Positions 8,655 through 21,324 of a stretch of DNA of 64,000 bases are shown one piece after another. The position numbers and the translations under genes are program-made. The stretch lies in NCBI RefSeq assembly GCF_004362195.1, contig NZ_SNWG01000001.1, positions 2,542,001 through 2,606,000 on the forward strand. Reading direction: 5' to 3'. Each line of letters begins with the position of its first letter. The first letter of the stretch is position 1. The stretch is from Microbacterium sp. BK668. Its GTDB lineage: Bacteria; Actinomycetota; Actinomycetes; Actinomycetales; Microbacteriaceae. Below the pieces are notes generated by a model. It was not told where the DNA came from, ran no database searches, and saw only the letters and a list, made by a program, of their open reading frames with translations.

Positions 8655-8823
8655 AGCCATCAGCATCGATCCGGCCATCACCGGGGAGCTCTCGGAAGAA
8701 CGGGACCCACGTCCTCACTAGAACCGAGCGGGTCAGGCCCGTCACAGCCGCTGTGAGAGGGGATGGATGCCGAGGCATCCGTCAATGCAGGGTGGTACCG
8801 CGGTGCGACCGGACCAGGGGTCC
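8655..8823 (+). promoter_or_regulatory. T-box riboswitch, isoleucine-specific (ileS leader)
   Basis: The conserved T-box sequence AGGGTGGTACCGCGG is at 8789-8803. Near the 5' end a short hairpin with CCGG arms (8671-8674 and 8681-8684) exposes an ATC isoleucine codon (8677-8679) in its loop. That matches the ultrashort Stem I class known from actinobacterial ileS leaders. Uncharged tRNA-Ile should pair with the specifier and, through its CCA end, with the T-box bulge, raising ileS expression. No U-tract terminator follows, so control of translation is likelier than attenuation, as reported for other actinobacterial ileS T-boxes. The exact 3' boundary is uncertain. Confidence 0.88.
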
Positions 8824-8877
8824 GGGGAGTGTCGTCCCGGCAGAAGCCGACAAGACGAGACCCTGCGAGACGAGACG

Positions 8878-11800
8878 ATGGCCTACCCCCGCCCCTCCGC
8901 GTTCGGACCTGCCGCTGACGCTTCGACGTCCTCGGGCCAGGTGCCGGTCACCCCGAGCCCGCGCTTTCCCGACATCGAGCGCGAGACGCTCGCGTTCTGG
9001 GCGCGGGACGACACGTTCCGGGCCTCCATCGCTCACCGCGAGGGCGCCGAGGAGTGGGTCTTCTACGACGGCCCGCCGTTCGCCAACGGACTCCCGCACT
9101 ACGGTCACCTGCTCACCGGCTACGCGAAGGACCTGTTCCCGCGCTTCCAGACGATGCGCGGCAAGAAGGTCGACCGCGTCTTCGGCTGGGACACGCACGG
9201 CCTTCCGGCGGAGCTCGAGGCTATGAAGCAGCTCGGCATCACGGAGAAGGACGAGATCGAGGCGATGGGCGTCGCGACCTTCAACGCGAAGGCCCGCGAG
9301 TCGGTGCTCGAGTACACGCGCGAGTGGGAGGACTACGTCACCCGCCAGGCACGCTGGGTCGACTTCGAGCGCGGGTACAGGACGCTCGACACGAACTACA
9401 TGGAGTCGGTGCTGTGGGCGTTCAAGACGCTCCACGAAAAGGGTCTCGCCTACGAGGGATACCGTGTGCTGCCGTACTGCTGGCGCGACCAGACCCCGCT
9501 GTCCAGCCACGAGCTGCGCATGGACGACGACGTCTACAAGATGCGCCAGGACCCGTCGGTCACCGTCACCTTCCCGCTCACCGGTGCGAAGGCCGAGGCG
9601 CTCGGCCTCACCGCCGTCCGGGCGCTGGCCTGGACGACGACGCCCTGGACCCTCCCGACGAACCTCGCGCTCGCCGTCGGTCCCGACATCCGGTACGTCG
9701 TCGTACCCGGCGGACCGAACGGCGCCGCCGACATCCGTCCCGGCGACGACCCTCTCGAGGCGACCGCCCACCGGTACCTCCTCGCGGAGGAGCTGCTCGC
9801 CGGCTACGCGAAGGACCTCGGCTACGAGACGGCCGAGTTCGCGAGGGAGGCCGTCGTGCAGACGGTCCTGGGCAGCGAGCTCGCCGACGTCACCTACGAC
9901 CGGCTGTTCGACCACTACGCGGATGCTGCGACCTGGGGCACCCAGAACGCCTGGCGCATCCTGGTCGACGACTACGTCACCACGGCCGACGGCACCGGCA
10001 TCGTGCACCAGGCTCCGGCGTACGGCGAGGACGACCAGCGGATCACCGAGGCCGCCGGCATCCCTCTCATCATGAGCCTCGACGACGGAGGCCGGTTCCT
10101 GCCGCAGGTGACGGAGGTCGCGGGCGAGCTCTGGATGGATGCCAACCGGCCGCTCATCCGCCTGCTGCGCGACGCGGGGCGGCTCCTGCGGGAGGCGAGC
10201 TACGAGCACTCGTATCCGCACTGCTGGCGCTGCCGGAATCCCCTCATCTACAAGGCCGTCTCGAGCTGGTTCGTCCGTGTCACGGCGATCAAGGACCGGA
10301 TGCTCGCCGGCAACGAGCAGATCACGTGGGTGCCCGAGAACGTCAAGCACGGCCAGTTCGGCAAGTGGCTCGAGGGCGCGCGGGACTGGTCGATCAGCCG
10401 CAACCGCTACTGGGGCTCGCCCATCCCGGTGTGGAAGAGCGACAACCCCGAATACCCGCGCGTCGACGTGTACGGGTCGCTCGAGGAGCTGGAGCGCGAC
10501 TTCGGCCGCCTGCCGCGCAACGCCGAGGGCGCCGTCGACCTGCACCGGCCCTTCATCGACGACCTGACCCGCCCGAACCCCGACGATCCGTCGGGGCTCT
10601 CGACGATGCGCCGCATCGACGACGTCCTCGACGTCTGGTTCGACTCGGCATCCATGCCCTATGCGCAGGTGCACTACCCGTTCGAGAACCACGAGTGGTT
10701 CGAGGCGCACGCCCCGGCCGACTTCATCGTGGAGTACATCGGCCAGACGCGCGGCTGGTTCTACGTCATGCACGTCCTGTCGACGGCACTCTTCGACCGT
10801 CCCGCGTTCACGGGCGTGTCCTGCCACGGCATCGTCCTCGGCAGCGACGGCCTGAAGATGTCGAAGTCCCTGCAGAACTACCCCGACGTGAGCGAGGTGT
10901 TCGACCGCGACGGCTCCGACGCCATGCGCTGGTTCCTGATGGCGAGCTCGGTGCTCCGCGGCGGCAATCTCGTCGTGACCGAGGAGGGGATCCGCGCCGG
11001 CGTCCGCGAGTTCCTCCTGCCCCTGTGGAACGCGTGGTACTTCTTCGCCACCTACGCGAACGCCGCGCGCGTGCGCACGAGCGGCGTCGGGGCGAGCGGG
11101 TACGAGGCATCCTGGCGGACGGATTCCACCGACGTGCTCGACCGGCACATCCTCGCCCTCACGGGCGATCTGGTGCGCGACGTGGCCGCCGACCTCGATG
11201 TCCTGGACTCGACGATGGCCGCGGCGAAACTCCGCGATTTCGCGGAGGCGCTGACCAACTGGTACATCCGTCGCTCGCGCGACCGCTTCTGGGTCGGCGT
11301 GACCGAGGATCCGCGGTCGACCGAGGCGTTCGACACGCTCTACACGGTGCTCGAGACGCTGACGCGCGTCGCGGCGCCCCTCATCCCGCTCGTGTCGGAG
11401 CGCATCTGGCAGGACCTCACCGGCGGGCGGAGCGTGCACCTCGAGGACTGGCCGGATGCCGGCGCCTTCCCCGCCGCGGACGACATCCGATCCGCGATGG
11501 ACGCCGTGCGCGAGGCATCCAGCGTGGCGAACGCCCTGCGCAAGAAGGTGGGCAAGCGCGTGCGTCTGCCGCTTCCGCGCCTGACCGTGGTGGTTCCGGA
11601 TGCCGCGTCCCTCGCGCCCTTCGACGACATCCTGCGCGACGAGCTCAACGTGAAGGCGGTGGAGCTCGTCGAGCTGGATGACGACGTGGCCGAGCGCTAC
11701 GGCATCACACGACGGCTGAGCATCAACGCGCGGGCGGCGGGTCCGAGGCTCGGCAAGCAGGTGCAGCACGTCATCGCCGGGGCGCGCGCTGGGGTCTGGG

Positions 11801-12300
11801 AAGAGGTCGACGGCTCCGTCGTCGTCGACGGCGTGGCGCTCCAGGAGGGTGAGTACGAGCTCGCGCTCGAGGCGGGCGGGGTCGGCGAGGGAACGGCCAT
11901 CGCCCTCCTCGCCGACGGCGGCTTCGTGCTGCTCGACACCGAGACGACCGCCGAGCTCGAGGCGGAGGGCCTGGCGCGCGACGTCATCCGCGCCGTGCAG
12001 GACACCCGCAAGGCGGCCGGCTTCGACGTGAGCGACCGCATCGATCTGCGGCTCTCCTTCGACGACGAGGCGGACGCGCGCGCGGTGGCCTCCGCGTTCG
12101 CCGATGCGGATGTCGCGGGCGAGACCCTGGCGCTGGATTACGCCGTGCTGGGGCCCGACGGCGGGACACTCCTCGCCGACGGAGCGGTGCTTGCGGGCGC
12201 GTCGGGGACGAGCGACCTGGTGCGCGAGCATGCGGCGGGAGACTTCGCCAATCGCGGCGGCTTCCGCGTGGCCGTGACGAAGGTCGAGGCATCCGCATGA
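8878..12300 (+). CDS. ileS: Isoleucine--tRNA ligase
   Basis: An 1140-residue class Ia synthetase charging tRNA-Ile. The HIGH motif appears as HYGH (residues 74-77) and KMSKS at 660-664, with the CP1 editing domain between them and a long C-terminal anticodon-binding region. The length and HYGH variant suit the eukaryote-like ileS type seen in many actinobacteria. The start is the ATG at AYPRPSAF; the frame continues upstream only through the T-box leader. Expression is expected to respond to tRNA-Ile charging. The stop overlaps the folC start (ATGA). Confidence 0.96.
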   Translation: MAYPRPSAFGPAADASTSSGQVPVTPSPRFPDIERETLAFWARDDTFRASIAHREGAEEWVFYDGPPFANGLPHYGHLLTGYAKDLFPRFQTMRGKKVDRVFGWDTHGLPAELEAMKQLGITEKDEIEAMGVATFNAKARESVLEYTREWEDYVTRQARWVDFERGYRTLDTNYMESVLWAFKTLHEKGLAYEGYRVLPYCWRDQTPLSSHELRMDDDVYKMRQDPSVTVTFPLTGAKAEALGLTAVRALAWTTTPWTLPTNLALAVGPDIRYVVVPGGPNGAADIRPGDDPLEATAHRYLLAEELLAGYAKDLGYETAEFAREAVVQTVLGSELADVTYDRLFDHYADAATWGTQNAWRILVDDYVTTADGTGIVHQAPAYGEDDQRITEAAGIPLIMSLDDGGRFLPQVTEVAGELWMDANRPLIRLLRDAGRLLREASYEHSYPHCWRCRNPLIYKAVSSWFVRVTAIKDRMLAGNEQITWVPENVKHGQFGKWLEGARDWSISRNRYWGSPIPVWKSDNPEYPRVDVYGSLEELERDFGRLPRNAEGAVDLHRPFIDDLTRPNPDDPSGLSTMRRIDDVLDVWFDSASMPYAQVHYPFENHEWFEAHAPADFIVEYIGQTRGWFYVMHVLSTALFDRPAFTGVSCHGIVLGSDGLKMSKSLQNYPDVSEVFDRDGSDAMRWFLMASSVLRGGNLVVTEEGIRAGVREFLLPLWNAWYFFATYANAARVRTSGVGASGYEASWRTDSTDVLDRHILALTGDLVRDVAADLDVLDSTMAAAKLRDFAEALTNWYIRRSRDRFWVGVTEDPRSTEAFDTLYTVLETLTRVAAPLIPLVSERIWQDLTGGRSVHLEDWPDAGAFPAADDIRSAMDAVREASSVANALRKKVGKRVRLPLPRLTVVVPDAASLAPFDDILRDELNVKAVELVELDDDVAERYGITRRLSINARAAGPRLGKQVQHVIAGARAGVWEEVDGSVVVDGVALQEGEYELALEAGGVGEGTAIALLADGGFVLLDTETTAELEAEGLARDVIRAVQDTRKAAGFDVSDRIDLRLSFDDEADARAVASAFADADVAGETLALDYAVLGPDGGTLLADGAVLAGASGTSDLVREHAAGDFANRGGFRVAVTKVEASA

Positions 12301-13649
12301 GTGATCGCGAGCGCGCCGACGCGGTCTACAGCGCCCTCCTGCTGCGTCAGGGGGAGCGGTGGGTGCAGCCGCGCGTCGAGCGCACGCGGCGCGTGCTCGA
12401 GCTGCTCGACGACCCGCAGCGCACGTACCGCGTCGTGCACGTCACGGGCACGAACGGCAAGACGTCGACGAGCCGGATGATCGAGAGCCTCGTACGGGCG
12501 CACGGACTGAGGACGGGCCTGTTCACGAGTCCGCACCTCGAGCGCTTCACGGAGCGGATCATGATCGACGGAGAGCCCATCGCGGACGCGGCGATCGCGG
12601 ACGCGTGGGACGAGGTCGAGCCCTTCATCGGACTGGTCGACGCAGAGCTCGAGGCTGCAGGCGATGCGCCTCTGACGTTCTTCGAGCTGCTCACGGTGCT
12701 CGCGTTCGTCGCGTTCGCCGACGCGCCGGTGGATGTCGCGGTGGTCGAGGTCGGGATGGGCGGCTCCTGGGATTCGACGAACACCGCCGACGGAGACGTC
12801 GCCGTCATCGCGCCCATCGATCTGGACCACGCCGACCGTCTCGGCGAGACGATCGGCGAGATCGCCTCGGTGAAGGCCGGGATCATCAAGGACGGCGCGG
12901 CCGTCGTGTCGTCGCGCCAGGACCCCGCGGCGGAGTCGGTGCTGCGCGCCGCGGCGGCGGCGAAGGGTGCGACGATCGCCTTCGAGGGCCAGGACTTCGC
13001 GCTCGCCGAGGGCCGGCTGGCCGTCGGCGGCCAGGCGATCACGGTGCGCGGTCTCGCGGGCGTGTACGAGGACGAGTACGTGCCCCTGTACGGCGGGCAC
13101 CAGGGCTTCAACGCCGCGCTCGCGATCGCCGCCGTCGAGTCGCTCATCGGCGGGGGAGCGCAGCCGATCACCGGCGAGGTCCTCGCCGAGGGCCTCGGGC
13201 AGACGACCTCTCCCGGCCGCCTGCAGCTCGTCGGCGTGAGTCCCACGGTGCTCGTCGACGCGGCGCACAACCCGCACGGGGCGCGGGCGCTCGTCGAGGC
13301 GCTGCGCGAGTCGTTCGACTTCGACGAGTGGGGCGTCGTGCTCGGCATCCTCGCCGACAAGGATGCCGCGGGGATCGTCGCGGCTCTCGCGCCTCTCGCG
13401 ACGCACGTCTTCGCGACGGCGCCGGCCTCCGACAGGGCGAACGACGCCGACCGCATCGCGGATCTGGCCGAGGTCGCGGGCCTTCCCGTCACCGTCCACG
13501 GGGACATCGCAGACGCCTCCAACGCCGCGCGGGAGTGGGCCGCGGCATCCGACCGGCGCGCCGTCGTCATCGCGGGGTCGGTCGTGCTCGCCGGCGAGGC
13601 GCTCGCCCTCGCCGCGGCCGAGGACTGGAAGTCGGGCTGGTCCGCGTGA
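12297..13649 (+). CDS. folC: Folylpolyglutamate synthase / dihydrofolate synthase
   Basis: A 450-residue Mur-ligase-superfamily enzyme that adds glutamate to dihydropteroate and to reduced folates. The ATP loop GTNGKTS is at residues 51-57, followed by [12 protein letters not shown] (folate site) and a conserved [12 protein letters not shown] region. The C-terminal domain has [10 protein letters not shown]. It overlaps ileS by four bases and DUF4233 by three, in an arrangement common across actinobacteria (usually valS-folC; here ileS-folC). Confidence 0.95.
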   Translation: MSDRERADAVYSALLLRQGERWVQPRVERTRRVLELLDDPQRTYRVVHVTGTNGKTSTSRMIESLVRAHGLRTGLFTSPHLERFTERIMIDGEPIADAAIADAWDEVEPFIGLVDAELEAAGDAPLTFFELLTVLAFVAFADAPVDVAVVEVGMGGSWDSTNTADGDVAVIAPIDLDHADRLGETIGEIASVKAGIIKDGAAVVSSRQDPAAESVLRAAAAAKGATIAFEGQDFALAEGRLAVGGQAITVRGLAGVYEDEYVPLYGGHQGFNAALAIAAVESLIGGGAQPITGEVLAEGLGQTTSPGRLQLVGVSPTVLVDAAHNPHGARALVEALRESFDFDEWGVVLGILADKDAAGIVAALAPLATHVFATAPASDRANDADRIADLAEVAGLPVTVHGDIADASNAAREWAAASDRRAVVIAGSVVLAGEALALAAAEDWKSGWSA

Positions 13650-14059
13650 CCGCGTCCGCCGAGGCCCCCCGCCGAGGGCGCCGGCCGCGCGGAGCGGCCG
13701 AGTCGCTCGGCTCGATCGTGCTGGTCTTCGAGTCCCTCATCGTCTTCCTCGGGGGCCTGGCCGTCTTCGGGCTGCAGGCGCTCCCGCCGACGATCCCCGC
13801 GTGGTGGGGGATCGCCGGCGGCGCGGCGCTTGCCGCCCTCATGCTCGTGACGGCGGGCGTGCTGCGGTACCGCTGGGGCATCGTCCTGGGCTGGGCGCTG
13901 CAGGCGGTGCTCCTCCTCGCGGCGTTCGTCCTCCCGGCGCTCGCCCTCATCGCCCTGATTTTCGGCGGCATGTGGGCGTATGCGACGATCAAGGGGGCGT
14001 CGCTCGACAGGCGCAACGCCCGTCTGGCCGCCGAGGCCGAGAACGCGAACGGAGACTGA
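13646..14059 (+). CDS. DUF4233 membrane protein
   Basis: A 137-residue protein with an Arg-rich N-terminus and about four hydrophobic segments (SIVLVFESLIVFLGGLAVFGL and following). It matches DUF4233, a family found almost always between folC and ndk in actinobacteria. The start is a GTG whose bases overlap the folC stop (GTGA). A one-base gap to the ndk ATG suggests one operon. The function is unknown. Confidence 0.85.
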   Translation: MTASAEAPRRGRRPRGAAESLGSIVLVFESLIVFLGGLAVFGLQALPPTIPAWWGIAGGAALAALMLVTAGVLRYRWGIVLGWALQAVLLLAAFVLPALALIALIFGGMWAYATIKGASLDRRNARLAAEAENANGD

Positions 14060-14060
14060 C

Positions 14061-14474
14061 ATGGCCACCGAAGAGACCCTCGTCCTCGTCAAGCCGGACG
14101 GCGTCGCCCGCGGGCTGACGGGCCAGATCCTCGCCCGCATCGAAGCGAAGGGCTACTCGCTCGTCGACATCCGCTTGGTCGAGCCCGACCGGGAGACGCT
14201 CGAGAAGCACTACGCCGAGCACGAGGGCAAGCCGTTCTACGAGCCGCTCCTCGAGTTCATGATGTCGGGGCCGTCGGTGGCGATCCGCCTGGCGGGCAAC
14301 CGGGTGATCGAGGGCTTCCGCTCGCTCGCGGGCACGACCGATCCGACGACGGCCGCTCCCGGCACGATCCGCGGCGACCTCGGCCGCGACTGGGGCCTCA
14401 AGGTGCAGCAGAACCTCGTGCACGGCTCGGACTCCGTCGAGTCGGCGCAGCGCGAGCTCTCCATCTGGTTCTGA
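14061..14474 (+). CDS. ndk: Nucleoside-diphosphate kinase
   Basis: A 137-residue enzyme that moves the gamma phosphate from ATP to other (d)NDPs through a phosphohistidine. The N-terminus ETLVLVKPDGVARG and the active-site segment NLVHGSDS (His121) are diagnostic, and the length is typical. GGAG lies about 10 bases before the ATG. Last gene of the ileS-folC-DUF4233-ndk run. Confidence 0.97.
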   Translation: MATEETLVLVKPDGVARGLTGQILARIEAKGYSLVDIRLVEPDRETLEKHYAEHEGKPFYEPLLEFMMSGPSVAIRLAGNRVIEGFRSLAGTTDPTTAAPGTIRGDLGRDWGLKVQQNLVHGSDSVESAQRELSIWF

Positions 14475-14520
14475 CGGCCGGCCGCGTTGGTTCTGACGGC
14501 CCGGCCACGGCATCCGTGGT

Positions 14521-15123
14521 CTAGAACAGCGCGCCGAGCACGTCCAGCCGCACCTGCGCCAGGATGGCGACGATCGCGTAGCTGACGATCGCCAGAAGCG
14601 GCACCCAGCCCATGAGCTTCGCCGCGCCGCGGCGCACCCGGTCGGAGACCGGAACGATCCCGGCTCGGAACAGGTGGATCGTGACGACGTAGAAGGTCGG
14701 GATCGTCACGACCCACGTCACCATGCACCATGGGCAGAGGGTGCCGAGCACGAAGATGCTCTGGCTGATCAGCCAGATGACGAAGCCGAACGCGAACGCG
14801 ATCCCCACCCAGAAGCAGAGCCAGAACCAGCGTGCGAAGCGCGCGCCCGCGAGGATCGCCATCCCGACGACGATCGGCGCGACCCATCCGGCGAGGCCGA
14901 GGATCGGGTTCGGGAAGCCGAAGACGCTGCCCTGGGCCGAGTCGAGGTTCTTGGTGCACTGCACCAGCGGGCTGAAGTCGCACGAGGCCGCCTCGCCCGG
15001 GTTCATCAGCGCGTGGAACTTCTCCATCGTGAGCGAGAAGGCGGCCCACCAGCCGATGACTCCGGCGATCACGAGCCAGACGGCCATCGCCGTGGGACGG
15101 GTGTGCGACTGGGCCGATGGCAT
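14521..15123 (-). CDS. Vitamin K epoxide reductase (VKOR) family protein
   Basis: A 200-residue membrane protein with about five hydrophobic segments. The redox pair CPWC (Cys130, Cys133) sits at the end of a membrane helix, and a second cysteine pair (Cys48, Cys56) lies in the first extracytoplasmic loop, as in bacterial VKORs that reoxidise DsbA-like oxidases using quinone. It probably supports disulfide formation outside the membrane. A CATAAT box ends seven bases before the ATG, suggesting a leaderless message. A thioredoxin partner is not present nearby. Confidence 0.88.
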   Translation of the reverse strand: MPSAQSHTRPTAMAVWLVIAGVIGWWAAFSLTMEKFHALMNPGEAASCDFSPLVQCTKNLDSAQGSVFGFPNPILGLAGWVAPIVVGMAILAGARFARWFWLCFWVGIAFAFGFVIWLISQSIFVLGTLCPWCMVTWVVTIPTFYVVTIHLFRAGIVPVSDRVRRGAAKLMGWVPLLAIVSYAIVAILAQVRLDVLGALF

Positions 15124-15425
15124 GCTCCGGATTATGGCATCCAGCACTGTGCGGATGCCGCGTCCCGCCGCCGCGGGAGACCCGCGCATCGGGCTGCCAC
15201 GCAATCGCCGGGGGAAAGTGCGATAATGGTGGTCGATGCGTCGCGGCCGCGCCGCCTGCGCATCACAGAAGACTTCAGGGCGACGAGCGCCCTTCGCAGT
15301 GAGAGCCCCCGCCGGCGAGCCGGGTCCCACTGCAGACCGAGTGAGTTCGCGGCACCGCAGGTGCGGCGCCGCACGAGATTTCGCCGGGCGACGCGCGGTG
15401 TCGCCCCGCAGGGAGTACGCCGGTG
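15124..15425. other. 302-nt divergent region: VKOR promoter and long rne 5' leader
   Basis: The left end carries the minus-strand box CATAAT (15131-15136) for the VKOR gene. On the plus strand GATAAT (15222-15227) is a plausible -10 for rne, which would give an untranslated leader of nearly 200 nt. No open reading frame of coding character is seen. RNase E genes elsewhere are autoregulated through their 5' leader, but no specific structure is asserted here. Confidence 0.45.
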
Positions 15426-17789
15426 ATGGCAGATGAGAACAACGCACCCTTCGACCCCCAGCCCGAGACGGACGCTCCGCTAGCGCCGGAGCCGTCAGAG
15501 GCTGCCCGCGACGAGCTGGCGGCCGCGATCGAGTCGGTCGAGCTCGTCGAGGTCGAGGGCGGCGAAGAGCCCCAGGGCACGGAAGACGACGCGAGCGAGC
15601 CGGAGCCCGCTCCGGCCGGCGAACCGGTTCAGGATGCTGCGGCCCCGGCCGAGCCCGCCGGTGACGAGCCGACGGACTCCGCCGCGCCCGCGGTCCCGGA
15701 GCGCGTCGGAGGGTCGGACGCCGAGCCCGAGACCCTCACGGCGGTGAGCCTCGGTCTCCTGCCGGAGGTGTTCGTGTCGGCCGTCTCGACCCAGCTCCAC
15801 TTCTACGCGCCCGAGATCACGGTGCTGCCCCCGCGTGCGGGTCAGCAGCAGCAGCCCGTCGCGGAGGAGGGCGCCGGCACCTCGTCCCGCCGACGCAGCC
15901 GCCGGCGCGGCGGAGAAGGCCGGGACGAGGCATCCGACACCGGTTCGGACACCGCCCCCGAGAAGCCCTCGCACCCGCGTCAGCGGGCAGTGGAGCTCAT
16001 CACCGAGCCGCAGCGCATCAAGGGCTCGACGCGCCTCGAGGCGAAGAAGCAGCGCCGCCGTGACGGCCGCGAGGCGGGCCGGCGACGCGCCGTCGTCACC
16101 GAAGCCGAGTTCCTCGCCCGTCGTGAGGCCGTCGACCGCGTCATGATCGTCCGGTCGAAGAACGGGCGCATCCAGATCGCCGTGCTGGAGGACAACGTGC
16201 TCGTCGAGCACTACGTCGCACGCAATCAGGACGCCTCGCTCATCGGGAACGTGTATCTCGGGCGCGTGCAGAACGTCCTGCCGAGCATGGAGGCCGCGTT
16301 CGTCGACATCGGGCGGGGCCGCAACGCCGTGCTCTACTCGGGCGAGGTGGACTGGGACGCCGTCGAGACCGGCAACCAGCCCCGGCGCATCGAGCTCGCG
16401 CTGAAGACCGGCGACAGGGTCCTCGTCCAGGTGACGAAGGACCCCGTCGGCCACAAGGGCGCCCGGCTCACGAGCCAGATCTCACTGCCCGGCCGCTATC
16501 TGGTGTACGTTCCGGGCGGCGCGATGAACGGCATCTCGCGCAAGCTCCCCGACACAGAGCGCGCGCGCCTCAAGCGCATCCTCAAGGAGGTGCTCCCGGA
16601 ATCGTCGGGCGTCATCGTGCGCACGGCCGCCGAGGGCGCCACCGAGGATCAGCTGACCCGCGACGTGCATCGGCTCACCAACCAGTGGGAGCACATCTCC
16701 AAGCAGGTGGAGACGATCCAGGCGCCGTCGCTGCTGCACTCCGAGCCGGACCTTCTCGTCAAGATCGTCCGGGACGTCTTCAACGAGGACTTCTCGAAGA
16801 TGCTCATCCAGGGCGAGGACGCGCACCACACGATCTCGAGCTACCTCGCGAGCGTCGCCCCCGACCTCCTCGAGCGCGTCGAGGCCTACGAGAACGACGG
16901 CGACCCGTTCGACGATTTCCGGATCACCGAGCAGATCGAGAAGGCACTGGACCGCAAGGTGTGGCTCCCCTCGGGCGGCTCTCTGGTCATCGACCGCACC
17001 GAGGCAATGACGGTGATCGACGTCAACACGGGCAAGTTCGTCGGCTCCGGCGGCAACCTCGAGGAGACGGTGACGAAGAACAACCTCGAGGCCGCCGAGG
17101 AGATCGTGCGGCAGCTGCGCCTGCGTGACATCGGCGGCATCATCGTCGTCGACTTCATCGACATGGTGCTCGAGTCCAACCGCGACCTCGTGCTGCGTCG
17201 CCTGGTCGAGTGCCTGAGCCGAGACCGCACCAAGCACCAGGTCGCCGAGGTGACGTCGCTCGGCCTCGTGCAGATGACGCGCAAGAAGCTCGGCCTCGGC
17301 CTCCTCGAGACGTTCAGCGAGGCGTGCGAGGTCTGCGCCGGTCGCGGCGTCATCGTGCACCACGACCCCGTCGTGAAGCACCGCGGTGCCGCTGCGGCCG
17401 GACCGCAGGGCGGCCGCCGGCCGCGGGCGAGCTCATCGCCGGCACCCGCCAACGGAACCCACGTCATCACGGAGGGCGTGAAGTCCGCGCTCGCCCAGAT
17501 CGCGGCATCCACGATCCACCATCATGAAGAGGTGCCGGCGGACGCCCAGCCGGAGGCTCCCGCGGCGGTCGAGCTGCCGCTCGAGCAGCCGGCCGAGCGG
17601 CCGAAGAAGCCCCGCACGAAGCGCGGCGAGTCGAAGAAGCCGAAGACCGAGAAGGACATCCTCCTCGACTCGGTGCTGAACGCCCTCCCCGAGCCGAAGG
17701 CGCCGGGCCAGGGCCGGTCGCGGCGCCGCGTGACGACGGCGGCGCTCACCGGGACGCCCGTGCCGCACCTGCCCGCGCAGGGCGAGTAG
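15426..17789 (+). CDS. rne: Ribonuclease E/G family endoribonuclease
   Basis: A 787-residue enzyme for rRNA maturation and mRNA decay. An acidic, Ala/Pro/Glu-rich disordered N-terminus (to about residue 100) is followed by a basic stretch, then the S1 RNA-binding domain (NVYLGRVQNVLPSMEAAFVDIG). The DNase I-like catalytic domain has metal-binding aspartates in MTVIDVNTGKF and GGIIVVDFIDM. The zinc-link CxxC is Cys634/Cys637, and the C-terminal tail is basic. A GTG codon directly precedes the ATG and could also initiate; GGGAG lies upstream. It is followed by rplU-rpmA across a convergent small gene. Confidence 0.94.
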   Translation: MADENNAPFDPQPETDAPLAPEPSEAARDELAAAIESVELVEVEGGEEPQGTEDDASEPEPAPAGEPVQDAAAPAEPAGDEPTDSAAPAVPERVGGSDAEPETLTAVSLGLLPEVFVSAVSTQLHFYAPEITVLPPRAGQQQQPVAEEGAGTSSRRRSRRRGGEGRDEASDTGSDTAPEKPSHPRQRAVELITEPQRIKGSTRLEAKKQRRRDGREAGRRRAVVTEAEFLARREAVDRVMIVRSKNGRIQIAVLEDNVLVEHYVARNQDASLIGNVYLGRVQNVLPSMEAAFVDIGRGRNAVLYSGEVDWDAVETGNQPRRIELALKTGDRVLVQVTKDPVGHKGARLTSQISLPGRYLVYVPGGAMNGISRKLPDTERARLKRILKEVLPESSGVIVRTAAEGATEDQLTRDVHRLTNQWEHISKQVETIQAPSLLHSEPDLLVKIVRDVFNEDFSKMLIQGEDAHHTISSYLASVAPDLLERVEAYENDGDPFDDFRITEQIEKALDRKVWLPSGGSLVIDRTEAMTVIDVNTGKFVGSGGNLEETVTKNNLEAAEEIVRQLRLRDIGGIIVVDFIDMVLESNRDLVLRRLVECLSRDRTKHQVAEVTSLGLVQMTRKKLGLGLLETFSEACEVCAGRGVIVHHDPVVKHRGAAAAGPQGGRRPRASSSPAPANGTHVITEGVKSALAQIAASTIHHHEEVPADAQPEAPAAVELPLEQPAERPKKPRTKRGESKKPKTEKDILLDSVLNALPEPKAPGQGRSRRRVTTAALTGTPVPHLPAQGE

Positions 17790-17844
17790 GCCGAGTGATC
17801 GGCGCCGCCTGCCCTCGGGGCCCGGGGCGTTCGTTCCCGAGCCC

Positions 17845-18117
17845 TCAGGGGCGGCGGCGCTGACGTCCCGTGACGCGCAGTCCGGAGGCGATGAGCGCGC
17901 GAACGAGCGTGCGGCCGTCGACGTGACGCGCGCCGGCGGCGACGAGCCGTGCATGCGCGTCTTCCGGCACGTCGTAGTGGTCCAGATCGAAGCCGCGGCG
18001 GGGGATGCCGTTCGCCGCAGCGAACGCGTGGAGCTCATCGAGGTTGTCGTCTGACACCAGATGGGCCCAGAGTCGACCGTGCGCCGGCCAGCGCGGATCG
18101 TCGATGAGGATCGCCAC
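17845..18117 (-). CDS. DUF4031 domain protein
   Basis: A 90-residue protein matching DUF4031, which begins AILIDDPRWPAHG and contains FDLDHYDVPEDAH. The family is widespread in actinobacteria and has no assigned function. It starts at a GTG with TAGGAT ending six bases upstream and no ribosome binding site, so the message is probably leaderless. It lies on the minus strand between rne and rplU. Confidence 0.85.
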   Translation of the reverse strand: MAILIDDPRWPAHGRLWAHLVSDDNLDELHAFAAANGIPRRGFDLDHYDVPEDAHARLVAAGARHVDGRTLVRALIASGLRVTGRQRRRP

Positions 18118-18123
18118 GTCCCG

Positions 18124-18129
18124 ATCCTA
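18124..18129 (-). promoter_or_regulatory. -10 box of DUF4031 gene (leaderless type)
   Basis: TAGGAT on the minus strand, six bases before the GTG at 18117. Confidence 0.5.
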
Positions 18130-18163
18130 TGCACGCCCGGCGGCGACACGACCCTCCGCGCTT

Positions 18164-18192
18164 TTGGGGTTTGCCGCGGCATCCGGTAAAGT
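18164..18192 (+). promoter_or_regulatory. Promoter of the rplU-rpmA operon
   Basis: TTGGGG (18164-18169) and TAAAGT (18187-18192) are separated by 17 bases, giving a transcript with a leader of about 75 nt before rplU. Confidence 0.6.
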
Positions 18193-18275
18193 AGTCCTTT
18201 GGTGCGTCGAGACATCCGCACCGCGTCTTTCGTGACATCCGAGCGCGTGCGCTCCAAGAAGAAACAAGGTGTGAA

Positions 18276-18584
18276 GTGGTTTACGCAGTTGTGCGCGCCG
18301 GCGGCCGGCAGGAGAAGGTCCAGGTCGGCACGGTCGTCGTCCTCGACCGCCAGGCGGCCAAGGTCGGCGACAAGATCGAGCTCCCCGCGGTGCTGCTCGT
18401 CGACGGCGACGCCGTGACGACGGACGCCGACAAGCTCTCGCAGGTCGTCGTCACCGCCGAGGTCCTCGGTGAGGAGCGCGGCCCGAAGATCGTGATCCAG
18501 AAGTTCAAGAACAAGACCGGCTACAAGAAGCGCCAGGGTCACCGTCAGGACCTCACGCGCGTCAAGATCACCGGCATCAAGTAA
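18276..18584 (+). CDS. rplU: 50S ribosomal protein L21
   Basis: A 102-residue ribosomal protein of the large subunit that contacts 23S rRNA. The N-terminus [17 protein letters not shown] and the C-terminal [18 protein letters not shown] are characteristic and the length is normal. It starts at GTG with AAGG a few bases upstream. It is the first gene of the L21-L27 pair and has its own promoter at about 18164-18192. Confidence 0.97.
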   Translation: MVYAVVRAGGRQEKVQVGTVVVLDRQAAKVGDKIELPAVLLVDGDAVTTDADKLSQVVVTAEVLGEERGPKIVIQKFKNKTGYKKRQGHRQDLTRVKITGIK

Positions 18585-18604
18585 GTCCAGGAAGAGGCGC
18601 AGAG

Positions 18605-18862
18605 ATGGCACACAAAAAGGGCGCAAGCTCCACTCGTAACGGTCGTGACTCCAACGCCCAGCGACTCGGCGTGAAGCGCTTCGGCGGCCAGGTCGTCAGC
18701 GCGGGCGAGATCCTCGTCCGCCAGCGCGGCACGCACTTCCACCCCGGCGCCAACGTCGGCCGCGGTGGCGACGACACGCTGTTCGCGCTGTCGGCCGGCG
18801 CCGTCCAATTCGGCCAGAAGGGCGGCCGCAAGGTCGTCAACATCGTCGCGGCCGCGGAGTAG
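18605..18862 (+). CDS. rpmA: 50S ribosomal protein L27
   Basis: An 85-residue ribosomal protein near the peptidyl-transferase centre. It begins [21 protein letters not shown], the usual L27 N-terminus without a Firmicutes-type cleavable extension. It follows rplU by 20 bases with AGGAAGAGG upstream. An intrinsic terminator lies about 40 bp past its stop. Confidence 0.98.
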   Translation: MAHKKGASSTRNGRDSNAQRLGVKRFGGQVVSAGEILVRQRGTHFHPGANVGRGGDDTLFALSAGAVQFGQKGGRKVVNIVAAAE

Positions 18863-21315
<2,453 letters not shown>

Positions 21316-21324
21316 ACTGGCGGG

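Noticed and set aside
8782..12231. Long open frame antisense to ileS (and similar long antisense frames over valS, comEC, hemW-rsmE)
   Set aside because: High GC at third codon positions removes stop codons on the opposite strand; the sense-strand genes are certain.
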